The notes below the pieces were generated by a model. That model was not told where the DNA came from. It made no database searches and saw nothing but the letters and a program-made list of their open reading frames with translations. This document shows, piece by piece, positions 26,101 through 34,306 of a stretch of 64,000 nucleotides of DNA; position 1 is the stretch's first letter; each line of letters begins with the position of its first letter. Both the position numbers and the translations under genes were made by a program. Where the stretch lies: NCBI RefSeq assembly GCF_000955975.1, contig NZ_JYJF01000026.1, forward strand, positions 1 through 64,000, in the 5' to 3' direction. Source of the DNA: Saccharothrix sp. ST-888 (GTDB taxonomy: Bacteria > Actinomycetota > Actinomycetes > Streptomycetales > Streptomycetaceae).

Positions 26101-28004
26101 GGGAGAAGCTCGCCCTGATGTGGGAGTTCAACACCGACCTGATCGACCAGGACGCGGCGCAGCGCATGGTCGACCACTACCTGCGGCTGCTGACTTCGGC
26201 GGTGGAGGATCCGGGCGCGGCGGTCGACGCCCTGGACATGCTCGTGCCCGAGGACCGCACGGCCATCGCCGCCTCGGGCGGTGCCGCGCGGGACTTCCCG
26301 GCCGAGGACGACGCCGTCGCGCTCATCGCGCGCCAGGCCGCCGCGCGCCCGGAGGCCCCGGCGGTCACGGCGGGCGGGCGGACGCTGACCTACGCCGAAC
26401 TCCGGGCGCGGGCCGGCGGGCTGGCCGGCCGGCTGGCCGCGCTCGGCATCGGCCCCGGCCACCGGGTCGGCCTGTGCGTCGACCGCTCCGTCGCCGCCGT
26501 GGTCGGACTGCTGGGCGTGCTGCAGACCGGCGCCGCCTTCGTGCCGCTGGACCACCGGCACCCCGCGGCCCGAAACGAATATGTGCTGGACGACGCGGAC
26601 GTCAAGGTCATCGTGACCACTCCGGAGCTCGGCGGCCTGTTCCCCGGCCGTCACCGGGAGTTCGTCAACGGCACACCCGGACCGGCACCCGAGTACGCCG
26701 CCGACCCCGGGAGCGAGGCGTACGTGCTCTACACCTCGGGCTCGACCGGCCGGCCCAAGGGCGTACGAGTCCCGCGGCGCGCGCTGGCCGGGCTGCTGGC
26801 CTCGATGCGGGACCGGATCGGCTTCACCGAGGCCGACACGCTGCTGGCCGTGACCACGCTGGCCTTCGACATCTCGCTGCTGGAACTGCTGCTCCCGCTC
26901 GTGTCCGGCGGCCAGGTGGTCATCGCCGACGAGAGGCCGGCCTCGGACGGGGAGGCGCTGGTCGGCCTGCTGGCCCGGCACTCGGCGACGGTCATGCAGG
27001 CGACCCCGCTGACCTGGCGCATGCTGGTGGCCGCGAAGTGGTGGCCGGCCAACCGGTTCACCGCGCTGTGCGGCGGCGAGGCGATGCCCGCGGACCTGGC
27101 GGCGGAGCTGGTCGAACGGGCCGCCGTGTGCTGGAACCTGTACGGCCCCACCGAGACCACCATCTGGTCGACGGCGTACCGGCTCGACGGCGGCGAGTCG
27201 CCGGTGCCGATCGGCACGCCGCTGGCCAACACCCTGGCCCGGGTCCTCGACGACCGGCTGCGGCCGGTGCCGCCGGGCCTGCCGGGCCAGCTCTACCTGG
27301 GCGGTACCGGCGTCGCCGACGGCTACACCGCCGCCGGACTCACCGAGGAGCGCTTCACCGCCCTGCCCGGCGAGGACGGCCGGTTCTACCGGACCGGCGA
27401 CGTGGTGCGGTTGCGGAGCGACGGCGGGCTCGAGTTCCTGCACCGCGCGGACCGGCAGCTGAAGCTGCGGGGCTACCGGATCGAGCCGACCGAGATCGAG
27501 CAGGTGCTGCTCGCCCACCCTGCCGTGGCGGATTGCGCCGTCGAGCCGAAGGGCGACCCGGCCAGACTGATCGGCTACGTCGTCAAGGCCGACGCCGCCG
27601 TGACCTCCGCCGAACTGACCGAGCACCTCGCGGCCGCGCTGCCCGCCTACATGGTGCCGCAGGCACTCGTCGACCTGGATCAGCTGCCTCTGTCGCCGAG
27701 CGGCAAGCTGGACCGGGCGGCGCTGCCGGAGCCCGGCCCGTCGGCCGAGACCGCGGACCCGGCCGACCGCGCCCCGCTGACCGGGCCCGAGCAGGAGATG
27801 GCCGCGCTCTGGTCGGAGGTACTCGGCGGTGTCGCCGTGGGGCCCGACGACGACTTCTTCGAGATCGGCGGGCACTCCCTGCTGGCACTGCGCCTGGTGT
27901 CCAGGGTCCGGGCGAAGCTGGGCGGCGCGATCAGCGTGGACACGGTGTTCGACTTCCCGACGGTGCGGTCGATGACGGCCGAGCTGGGCCGGACGGGCCG
28001 ATGA
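23112..28004 (+). CDS. two-module NRPS, domains A-T-C-A-T
   Basis: 1630 residues. A1 is about 10-495 (A3 FTSGSTGTPKG; A10 TTNGKVDR), T1 carries Ser540 (LGGNSL), C is about 600-1030 (HHLVHDG at 731-737, an intact HHxxxDG), A2 is about 1065-1545 and T2 carries Ser1589 (IGGHSL). There is no epimerase, thioesterase or reductase domain. By eye the A2 specificity residues are D1253, I1254, L1257, Q1296, L1319, G1321, L1343, I1351, W1352, K1532, which is the glycine code. For A1 they are D191, L192, Y195, H234, V262, S264, M288, I296, N297, K485: between serine and cysteine codes, not assigned. The likely product is X-Gly, released by the separate thioesterase. The stop overlaps the next ATG. Confidence 0.95.
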   Translation: MTLHELVAAAARRDPQAPAVITSHRTLSYAELDGLAEAVAGRLRGSVRPEELVAVALDKGWEQIVAVLGVLKAGAAYLPLSTDLPEARLRQLVELGRCSHVLTQASLLTSAAWPADAAVSTLEGLVPAPAGPAAGTRDSLAYVMFTSGSTGTPKGVMVEHGGVADTVLEINRRFGVGPRDRSLALTSLSFDLSVYEIFGPLAAGGAVVVPDPERAGDPAHWAELMERHGVSLWHTVPALLEMLVSWLGESGTPAPGPLRLAVLSGDWIPVGLPDRVRDRYPAARVVSMGGATETSINSLVYEIGDVDPSWTSIPYGDPLPGEGFLLLDDALAPVPAGTAGELCITGTGLARGYWDDPRQTEAAFVRHPGLGVRMYRTGDRARVRPDGTLEFLGRSDLQVKIHGFRVELGEIEAALRGAAGVDQAVAVALGPRTARDRVVAFVTPGPHAAPDEAAVTAELAARLPGHLVPQRIHVVADLPLTTNGKVDRAALAATAAATGGPDAEPPRPGTEQQLAGILTELLGRPVADRSADFFALGGNSLLSVQFVTRLRRRLGLDVPLGLPLRRRTIAGMAEALADLPAVREAAEPRLAPRAGAGAAPVSFGQEQVIFLDQLAGGDRAYHFQCVIRFRGELRPDLVQRALTEVTRRHEILRTTFHLTESGPIQVVHDPAEVPLHELDLRGVPDADREAALTAALRAEFDRDFDLATGPLAVWTLIRLAQDDWALVETEHHLVHDGWSVSVFWREIGELYSAWADGREPELADLPVQFSDYAAWQRERYAVRRGQVLPYWTSRLAGSGTFDLAVSRPRPPKQTFRGAAIRVAVPDDLYARLRACGRAEGVSLFVVMFAGFAVLMNRYSGARDLTIGSWLANRDTPETENLLGMLVNMVGMRLKLDEELSFQELLGRTRDAVLEALAHGEAPFEDVVRSLDLPRDPSRNALVQTCFSFHDSPVPSFDWPGARGALVEHNNGSAKFDLNIVVIPRAEQLRRAGDPREREKLALMWEFNTDLIDQDAAQRMVDHYLRLLTSAVEDPGAAVDALDMLVPEDRTAIAASGGAARDFPAEDDAVALIARQAAARPEAPAVTAGGRTLTYAELRARAGGLAGRLAALGIGPGHRVGLCVDRSVAAVVGLLGVLQTGAAFVPLDHRHPAARNEYVLDDADVKVIVTTPELGGLFPGRHREFVNGTPGPAPEYAADPGSEAYVLYTSGSTGRPKGVRVPRRALAGLLASMRDRIGFTEADTLLAVTTLAFDISLLELLLPLVSGGQVVIADERPASDGEALVGLLARHSATVMQATPLTWRMLVAAKWWPANRFTALCGGEAMPADLAAELVERAAVCWNLYGPTETTIWSTAYRLDGGESPVPIGTPLANTLARVLDDRLRPVPPGLPGQLYLGGTGVADGYTAAGLTEERFTALPGEDGRFYRTGDVVRLRSDGGLEFLHRADRQLKLRGYRIEPTEIEQVLLAHPAVADCAVEPKGDPARLIGYVVKADAAVTSAELTEHLAAALPAYMVPQALVDLDQLPLSPSGKLDRAALPEPGPSAETADPADRAPLTGPEQEMAALWSEVLGGVAVGPDDDFFEIGGHSLLALRLVSRVRAKLGGAISVDTVFDFPTVRSMTAELGRTGR

Positions 28005-29029
28005 GCGCCCGGCAGGCGTTCGCCCCCACACCGGCCGCCGCGGCCTACGTGGGGGAAAGGTTCGGGCTGGCCGGCACCGCGCTCGGCGCGGAGCCGACGG
28101 CCCGCGGGCTGTGCGGCCGGATCTGGGAGCTGACGGCCGCCGGCACCCGGCACGCGCTCAAGGAGCTGTTCTGGGACGACGACCAGGACGAGCAGGAGAT
28201 CCGCGGCCGGGTCCGGTTCGAGACGGCGGCGCGGGCCGCCGGGGTCGGGTGCCCGCAGAGCCTGCCCACCGTGGACGGCGACTACCTCTGCCGGCTTCCC
28301 CCTGAACTCGGGAACGTCTACGTCCGGCTCTACAGCTGGATCGACGGCAGGCCCCTGACTCCCGCGGACCATGCCGCCGAGCACGCCGCGGACTGGCTCG
28401 GCGACTGCCTGGCCCGGCTGCACCGGCTGGCTCTGCGGGACCCGGGTGCCGGTGCGCCGGACAGCAGGTTCGAGCGCGTGCCGACCGCGGATCAGTGGCA
28501 GGAGCTGCTCGACGCGCTGCGCGCGCAGCGCGTCGAGTGGGCCGACGGGCTCGAACGGCTGATGCCCGCGGTCGGGGAGCTGTCCGAGCTCGTCGTCCCC
28601 TTGGACCGGGACGCCCTGGTCATGTGCCACCTCGATCTCACGCCCGCGAACGTGATGCGTGAGCGCACCGGCGGGTTCGTGCTCGTCGACTGGGACAACG
28701 CCGGACCGGGCTCGGCCGACCACGAGCTCGCCGCGGCCCTGATGGCCTGGCACGCGCCCGACGGCCGGGCGCGGACGGACCGCGTCGCCGCCACGGCGGC
28801 CGCGTACGCACGGGCTGGCGGCCCCGGCCGCGTCAGGGACCTGTCGTGCTTCTCCGGGTACCTGGGCACGGTCCTCAACAACCTGTACACGCAGGCGTCG
28901 GTCGCGATCGCGGCGGACGCGCACGAAGAACACCGAGAGCTCGCGCGGACCAAGGTCCGGCAGGTGATGGCGAACCTGCCCAGCCGGTCCGCACTCGAAC
29001 AAGTCGGCCTGAGCGCCGAGAACCGATGA
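28001..29029 (+). CDS. aminoglycoside phosphotransferase (APH)-like kinase
   Basis: 342 residues of the APH/choline-kinase fold: catalytic loop H210-x-D212-xxxx-N217 (CHLDLTPANV) and metal site D230-W-D232 (LVDWDNAGPG). It may phosphorylate the product for self-protection or a biosynthetic intermediate such as an amino sugar. ATG 28001 overlaps the NRPS stop (ATGA), so it is part of the operon. The substrate cannot be told. Confidence 0.85.
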   Translation: MSARQAFAPTPAAAAYVGERFGLAGTALGAEPTARGLCGRIWELTAAGTRHALKELFWDDDQDEQEIRGRVRFETAARAAGVGCPQSLPTVDGDYLCRLPPELGNVYVRLYSWIDGRPLTPADHAAEHAADWLGDCLARLHRLALRDPGAGAPDSRFERVPTADQWQELLDALRAQRVEWADGLERLMPAVGELSELVVPLDRDALVMCHLDLTPANVMRERTGGFVLVDWDNAGPGSADHELAAALMAWHAPDGRARTDRVAATAAAYARAGGPGRVRDLSCFSGYLGTVLNNLYTQASVAIAADAHEEHRELARTKVRQVMANLPSRSALEQVGLSAENR

Positions 29030-29042
29030 GAGGGACACAGCG

Positions 29043-29960
29043 ATGACGATGAAGTACGGGAAGATCGCCGGCGTGGACCGCGAGGTCTCGCGCATCACGC
29101 TCGGCACGTCCGGCATGCGGACGTACGAGAAGGCCGCACCCCTGCTGGAGCACTTCTTCGGGCAGGGCGGCAATCTCCTGGACACGGCCTTCGCCTACGG
29201 CGGCGGCGTGTGCGAGGAGGTCCTCGGCACGTGGCTGGCCCGCAACACGCCGGACGAGCCGCCGGTGATCATCGCCAAGGGGGCGCACCCGCCGAAGTGC
29301 GCGCCCGAGACGATCACCGAAGAGCTCTCGATCTCCTTGGAGCGCCTGGGCGTCCAGTGTGTGGACGTGTACCTGCTGCACCGCGACGACGAGCAGGTCC
29401 CGGTCGGCGAATGGGTGGACGCGCTGGAGGCCGAGGTCCGCGCCGGCCGGATCGGCGCCTACGGCGGTTCCAACTGGCGACGGGCCCGCGTCGAGGAGGC
29501 CACCGCGTACGCGCGTTCCACGGGCGGGCAGGGCTTCGCCGCGGTGAGCAACCACTTCGCGCTGGCGGAGATGGCCGAGCCGCTGTACCCGGGGTGCATC
29601 GCCGCCGATGAGGACGACCTCGCCTGGTTCGCCCGGAATGACGTGGCACTGATCCCCTGGTCCAGTCAGGCGCGCGGGTTCTTCTCCAGCGTCGACCCCG
29701 GCCTGCTCGACCCGAACATGGTGCGCTGCTGGGACACGCCGGCCAACCGCGGCCGCCGCGAGCGCGCCCAGCGGCTGGCCGCGCGGCTCGGCGTCGAGAC
29801 GATCAACGTCGCCCTCGCCTACGTGCTGGCGCACCCGGCGGCCTTCCCCATCATCGGGCCCCGCGACCCGGCCGAGGCCGCGATCGCGCTCGGTGCCCTG
29901 AACATCGAGCTCGACGCCGCCGCGCTCGCCGAGCTGAACGGCGACGGGCGGCTGGGCTGA
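29043..29960 (+). CDS. aldo/keto reductase
   Basis: 305 residues. The full catalytic tetrad is visible: D47 (LLDTAFAYG), Y52, K79 (IIAKGAH) and H113 (YLLHRDD). Members reduce aldehydes or ketones with NADPH. It lies 13 bp after the kinase gene with an AGAGGGA ribosome site. It could reduce an aldehyde or keto intermediate of the sugar or peptide. Confidence 0.92.
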   Translation: MTMKYGKIAGVDREVSRITLGTSGMRTYEKAAPLLEHFFGQGGNLLDTAFAYGGGVCEEVLGTWLARNTPDEPPVIIAKGAHPPKCAPETITEELSISLERLGVQCVDVYLLHRDDEQVPVGEWVDALEAEVRAGRIGAYGGSNWRRARVEEATAYARSTGGQGFAAVSNHFALAEMAEPLYPGCIAADEDDLAWFARNDVALIPWSSQARGFFSSVDPGLLDPNMVRCWDTPANRGRRERAQRLAARLGVETINVALAYVLAHPAAFPIIGPRDPAEAAIALGALNIELDAAALAELNGDGRLG

Positions 29961-29988
29961 GCCCACCGGCCGGACAGGGAGGAATACG

Positions 29989-30939
29989 ATGACGAGTCGG
30001 GAAGTACTGCCGAGCCTGGTCGGCGACGTCTCGGACTTCTACGCGAAACACTGGCGCACCGCTCCGGCGGTGTTCAGGCCGCGCGAGCGGGAGCAGGCGC
30101 CCGACTCGACGGGCCCGATCGGGTCGCCCAGCCCGATCAGCCTGCGGGAGGTCGACGACGCGATCGATTCGGGACTGCTGCGCGTGCCCTACGTGGAAAT
30201 GGTGCGCAAGTCCACGCCGATCGACGCAGGCGACTACACGAAGGCTCGCACCGTCAACAACGTGCTCGCCGAGGGCTTCGCGGACGCCGAGGGCATCAGG
30301 CGCATGATGGACGACGGCGTGACCCTGCTGCTGCGCAATGTGGAGCACTGGCACATGGCCACCCGCGAGGCCGCCACGCTGCTCGAACGGAAGCTCGGGC
30401 ACCGCGTCGAGGCGTTCCTGTTCGCGACCCCGCCCGGCGAGCAGGGTCTGCCCGTACACCGCGACGACGCCGACGTGCTGCTGGTGCAGATCCAGGGCGG
30501 CAAGCGCTGGAAGGTCTACGACGGACCGCGCAACACCGCCTGGTCGCCGGGCCGGGCCGGCAACGTGGGCCCGGCGCTGCTGGCGGAGGTCGTGCGCGAG
30601 GGCGAGGTGCTCTACATCCCGCGCGGATACGCACACGAGGCGGTCGGAGAGCAGGACGAGCTGTCCGTTCACCTGTCGTTCACGATCCGGGAGGTCGGCC
30701 GGTCCGAGCTGTATTCGGCGTTGGAGCGCCTGTTGCTGGACGGGATGCCGCTCAACCACCGCCCCCGCACCGAGCAGGAGCTGCTGGACGACGCCGAGCA
30801 CCTGCTGGACCGGTTCCGTGCCGGGGCCGACCGCCTCACCGCCGCCGATGTCCTCGCCGAGGCACGCCGGGCGGAGGCCATCGGCGGTGAACCCGCCCGA
30901 TCCGCGCTGGCCAGGCGCACAGTGGAGACGCCTTCGTGA
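29989..30939 (+). CDS. JmjC/cupin-type Fe(II)/2-oxoglutarate oxygenase
   Basis: 316 residues resembling ROX/MINA-type cupin-4 oxygenases. The iron ligands are H157-x-D159 (LPVHRDDADV) and H216 (PRGYAHEAV), with GGKRWKVYDGP between them. A helical C-terminus from about 235 replaces the usual dimerisation and winged-helix region. It is the last gene of the rightward operon (AGGGAGGA before ATG 29989) and probably hydroxylates the peptide or amino-acid part. Confidence 0.86.
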   Translation: MTSREVLPSLVGDVSDFYAKHWRTAPAVFRPREREQAPDSTGPIGSPSPISLREVDDAIDSGLLRVPYVEMVRKSTPIDAGDYTKARTVNNVLAEGFADAEGIRRMMDDGVTLLLRNVEHWHMATREAATLLERKLGHRVEAFLFATPPGEQGLPVHRDDADVLLVQIQGGKRWKVYDGPRNTAWSPGRAGNVGPALLAEVVREGEVLYIPRGYAHEAVGEQDELSVHLSFTIREVGRSELYSALERLLLDGMPLNHRPRTEQELLDDAEHLLDRFRAGADRLTAADVLAEARRAEAIGGEPARSALARRTVETPS

Positions 30940-31776
30940 CGCTGGCATGAACGCCTTGAAGCCCCTGCGGATCCGGCGGCGTGTTCAATTCGGACGGCGT
31001 CCACCCATCGAGGCGGAGCCCACCGCGGCGATCGGCGCGGCACCGTTCCAGCGCACCCCGGAGCGCACGCCATCCGGACGGCGCGGCCGGGACTTCCCGG
31101 TCACCGCCGGGGAGACGATGTGGTGGTTGACCCGGGCCTTGAACTCGGCGATCTCGGCGTCCAGCAGTGCCTGGTTGATCCGGCGGCGCCGCTGCGGCAG
31201 GGACGGCGAGAACCTGCTTCACGATGCCCGTTGTGCTGGTTCAACTACCGGGACACCTCGAGCGACTGGAGCGCCGACTCGCCGCTCCAGGAGGCTCCGG
31301 AGCCCACCGGCCCCAACCGGTCGCGGGTCGTGTAGTTGACCGTTGGATCCGCATTCCGCTGTTGTTGACCTGCGGCGATCGCCTCGCGAGCCGGAACGCC
31401 CGGCTCGCGGGCTGCGCGCTGCGCGCTGCCGTCACGATCCGCCGGAATGTCCGACAAGTACCGGCATTCGTACGCCGGTTCCACTGCCGGAATTTCGACG
31501 TGATGGACGTCACTGTATTTCGTAGCATTACACCGCCGTCACCCAAGGGATGTGTGCGACCATCTTTTCAGAATTCGCAGGTGCCTCTCGTCAATGGGTT
31601 GACAGTACAGAGGCCCTTCCTTTCGAGTGGAGGCAGTTTCCGTAGTCGCCGCACCGGCGGTGGATCGATTCATTTTTGTTGGAATTCGGCAGTCGGCGCC
31701 ATGATCAGTTCCCGCGCCGAGGTGAACCGGACAAGTCATCCACTCTTGAATATTGTCCAAGCGTCATTCTGGGGGG
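30940..31776. other. gene-free stretch with a gene relic and an AT-richer leader
   Basis: No intact gene is seen. On the minus strand 30985-31218 is open (78 codons) and encodes a helical, charged peptide (RRRRINQALLDAEIAEF...) that looks like a fragment of a lost gene; it has no good start. From about 31400 the DNA becomes less GC-rich and probably serves as promoter and leader for the dehydrogenase gene; a TTGACA box at 31599-31604 is a candidate -35 element without a clear -10 partner. Confidence 0.4.
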
Positions 31777-31788
31777 TTGTGCGCACAA
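31777..31788. promoter_or_regulatory. 12-bp perfect palindrome touching the dehydrogenase start codon
   Basis: TTGTGCGCACAA is a perfect palindrome whose last A is the first base of ATG 31788. It lies between a run of six G (31771-31776), the only ribosome-site candidate, and the start. It could be an operator or could mask the start in mRNA. Confidence 0.4.
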
Positions 31789-33059
31789 TGAGCTCCCGTA
31801 CAAATATTGATTTGGTCGCGGTCGGCCTGGGCTATGTGGGCCTACCGCTGGCCCGTGGGGCCGCTCGGGCGGGCCTGCGGGTGGCAGGCTTGGACCTGAG
31901 CCGTCCGGTGGTGGACGGGCTCAACGCGGGGCGCTCCCACGTCGATGACATTTCCGACGCCGACGTGGCGGCGATGCTGGACCACGGGTTCAGGGCCACC
32001 ACCGAGGCCTCGGTGATCGCCAGCGCGAAGGCGGTGGTGATCTGCGTGCCGACGCCGTTGACCGAGCATGGGGCTCCCGACCTGTCCGCGGTGAACAGCG
32101 CGGTCGCCATGGTGGCCGATCACCTGCGAGCCGGGACGCTGGTGGTGCTGGAGTCGACGACCTACCCGGGCACGACCGATGACGTCGTCCGGCCAGCGCT
32201 GGAGGCCGGCGGACTGCGCGTCGGGATCGACTTCCACCTCGCTTTCTCCCCCGAGCGCATCGACCCGGGAAATCCCGACTTCGGACTTGAGAACACCCCC
32301 AAGGTGGTCGGGGGGTGCACTCCGGACTGTACGAAGTCCGCCCGCCGGCTCTACGAGCATTTCGTCGGGGAGGTGGTGGAGGCCAAGAGCCCGCGGGAAG
32401 CAGAGATGGCGAAACTCCTTGAGAACACCTACCGGCACGTCAACATCGCGCTGGTCAACGAGATGGCCATGTTCTGCCGTGAGATCGACGTCGACCTGTG
32501 GGATGCCATCCGCTGCGCCTCGACAAAGCCGTTCGGATTCGCCCCGTTCTATCCCGGGCCCGGCGTGGGAGGCCACTGCATTCCCATCGACCCGAATTAC
32601 CTCTCCTACAAAGTCCGGTCGCTGGGTATTCCGTTCCGGTTCGTCGAGCTGGCGCAGGAGATCAACCAGCGGATGCCGGTGCACGTCGTCCAGCGGTCGG
32701 TCGATCTGCTCAACGGCCGGGGCAAGGCGATGAACGGCTCTCGGGTGCTGCTGCTGGGTGTCACCTACAAGCCCGACATCTCCGACCAGCGCGAGACGCC
32801 GGCCACCGCGCTCGTGCTCGAACTGCGACGACGCGGGGCGGACGTCCGGTACTACGATCCCAAGGTCGCGACCTGGGGCGTGGCCGGAACACCGGTGGAG
32901 CGGGTGACGGACTACCTGGCCGACGCCGAGACGGCCGACCTCACGATCCTGCTACAGCCCCACAGCGACATCGACGTCATCAAGCTCGCCGATCGCGCAG
33001 CCCTGCTCTTCGACACGCGGGGGAAGACCCTCGGGCACCCGCGAGCGGTGCAGCTGTGA
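31788..33059 (+). CDS. nucleotide-sugar dehydrogenase (UDP-glucose/UDP-HexNAc 6-dehydrogenase family)
   Basis: 423 residues. The N-terminal Rossmann motif is VGLGYVGLPLA, with CVPTPL and LESTTYPGTT. The catalytic cysteine sits in PGPGVGGHCIPIDP, and the C-terminal domain has LLLGVTYKPDISD...ETPA. The enzyme oxidises the C6 alcohol of a UDP-sugar to the uronic acid with two NAD+. The sequence is closer to WbpA/WecC-type enzymes than to plain Ugd. It lies outside the compact operon but would fit an amino-uronic-acid pathway with the Gfo/Idh and DegT genes. An IS remnant follows 20 bp downstream, so it may have moved with it. Confidence 0.9.
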   Translation: MSSRTNIDLVAVGLGYVGLPLARGAARAGLRVAGLDLSRPVVDGLNAGRSHVDDISDADVAAMLDHGFRATTEASVIASAKAVVICVPTPLTEHGAPDLSAVNSAVAMVADHLRAGTLVVLESTTYPGTTDDVVRPALEAGGLRVGIDFHLAFSPERIDPGNPDFGLENTPKVVGGCTPDCTKSARRLYEHFVGEVVEAKSPREAEMAKLLENTYRHVNIALVNEMAMFCREIDVDLWDAIRCASTKPFGFAPFYPGPGVGGHCIPIDPNYLSYKVRSLGIPFRFVELAQEINQRMPVHVVQRSVDLLNGRGKAMNGSRVLLLGVTYKPDISDQRETPATALVLELRRRGADVRYYDPKVATWGVAGTPVERVTDYLADAETADLTILLQPHSDIDVIKLADRAALLFDTRGKTLGHPRAVQL

Positions 33060-33078
33060 CCATCCCACACGACCAGAC

Positions 33079-33777
33079 GTGTCCCACGTGCTCCTGGCCA
33101 CCCACCCCGCAAAGGCCGTCCCGGAGCTGGTCGCCACCGCCCCCTCGCAGGTGTTCACCTGGGACATCACCAAGCTGGCCGGGCCGGAGAAGGGCATCTG
33201 CTTCCACGCGTACGTGATCATCGACATCTTCAGCCGCTACGTGGTCGGCTACACCGTTGAGCGCGCCGAATCGGCCGAGCGGGCCGAGGAGTTGATCCGC
33301 GAGACCATCGAGCGCAACGGCATCGTGCCCGAGACCGTGCATGCCGACCGCAGCACCTCGATGACCTCCAAGAAGGTCTCCCAGCTGCTGATCGACCTCG
33401 GCGTGACCAGGAGCCACTCCAAGCCGAAGGTGAGCAACGACAACCCCTACGGCGAGGCGCACTTCCGCACCACCAAGTACACCCCGGACTTCCCCGAGCG
33501 GTTCGATTCGCCGGCGCACGCCCGCGAGTGGTTCGACGCGTTCATCGCCTACTACAACCACCAGCACCGGCACTCCGGGATCGGCCCGCACACCCCCGCT
33601 TCGGTGCACTTCGGCACCGCCGACGAGATCCGCGACCAACGCGCGGTCACTCTCGCCGAGGCCTACCAGCGGCATCCCGAACGCTTCGCGAAGCGCCCCC
33701 AGCCACCCGAGATACCCGAGCAGGCCTGGATCAACGACCCATCCCGACGCGCAGAACCCGCACAACAAGGCTCATAA
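33079..33777 (+). pseudogene. 5'-truncated IS3-family transposase (catalytic domain only)
   Basis: The 232 codons cover the rve/DDE integrase core: D in WDITKLAGP, D in VHADRS, E in NPYGEAHFRT, followed by the YYNHQHRHSGIG end typical of IS3 OrfB. The normal about 110-residue N-terminal part and OrfA are missing. Homology begins near ATHPAKAVPEL (about 33100), directly after the dehydrogenase stop. A possible right inverted repeat (33783-33805, ending TTGACA) follows the stop. It is probably an immobile fragment left by a recombination that joined the dehydrogenase gene to it. Confidence 0.8.
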
Positions 33778-34306
33778 CGCCACAATCGTCTCATTTGACT
33801 TGACAATTACCGGGGGGCGCGCCAGGGCCCGACCGGAGCAGACGTGGAAGAGCTGGGCAGACCAGCGGACACCGCACGCCCTCCAGCCCGTCACCCCGAC
33901 AAAACCGGCGCCGCGATCACCCCGGATTCAGCTCGGTGGATCCGGGCTCAGGGTAAGGGCAATTGCATGTGTGACGGACCCGGCCTGCACCTGTCTGGGC
34001 CCTCAGGTGTTGGACCAGGCGGGCGCTGAACGGCAGAGCCCTCAGATGACGGCGGCGCGGTCCGGGCGTGGTGCTGCCCCGGCACGGGCGCCGAGTTGGC
34101 GTGCACCGGGGCGGGAGGTCCCTGGTTGGCCTACTCGGACTTGACATGAGGTGAGGCCTCGTCAGTCAGGGCTCTCGGGGGTCATGGGCCGGGTGGGTGG
34201 TTCTGATCTGGTGAACGGGTGGTTGGGTAGTGCGCCTGGAACCTGGCGACTTGCATTCGTCGACACGCTGGCGGTCAGCCCATGTTTCCGGCGAGGGGAC
34301 CCGCCC
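33778..34306. other. gene-free stretch
   Basis: 529 bp between the transposase fragment and the frameshifted secreted-protein gene. Frames here are broken on both strands. Beyond the possible IS end near 33783-33805 and a TTGACA at 34140-34145 that may belong to the next promoter, nothing is recognised. Confidence 0.4.

Noticed and set aside
21966..28031. A 2021-codon open frame on the minus strand across the NRPS gene
   Set aside because: It is a mirror of the NRPS codons: high GC3 on the plus strand leaves few stops in one antisense frame. Its protein is low-complexity Arg/Gly/Ala/Gln without any motif.
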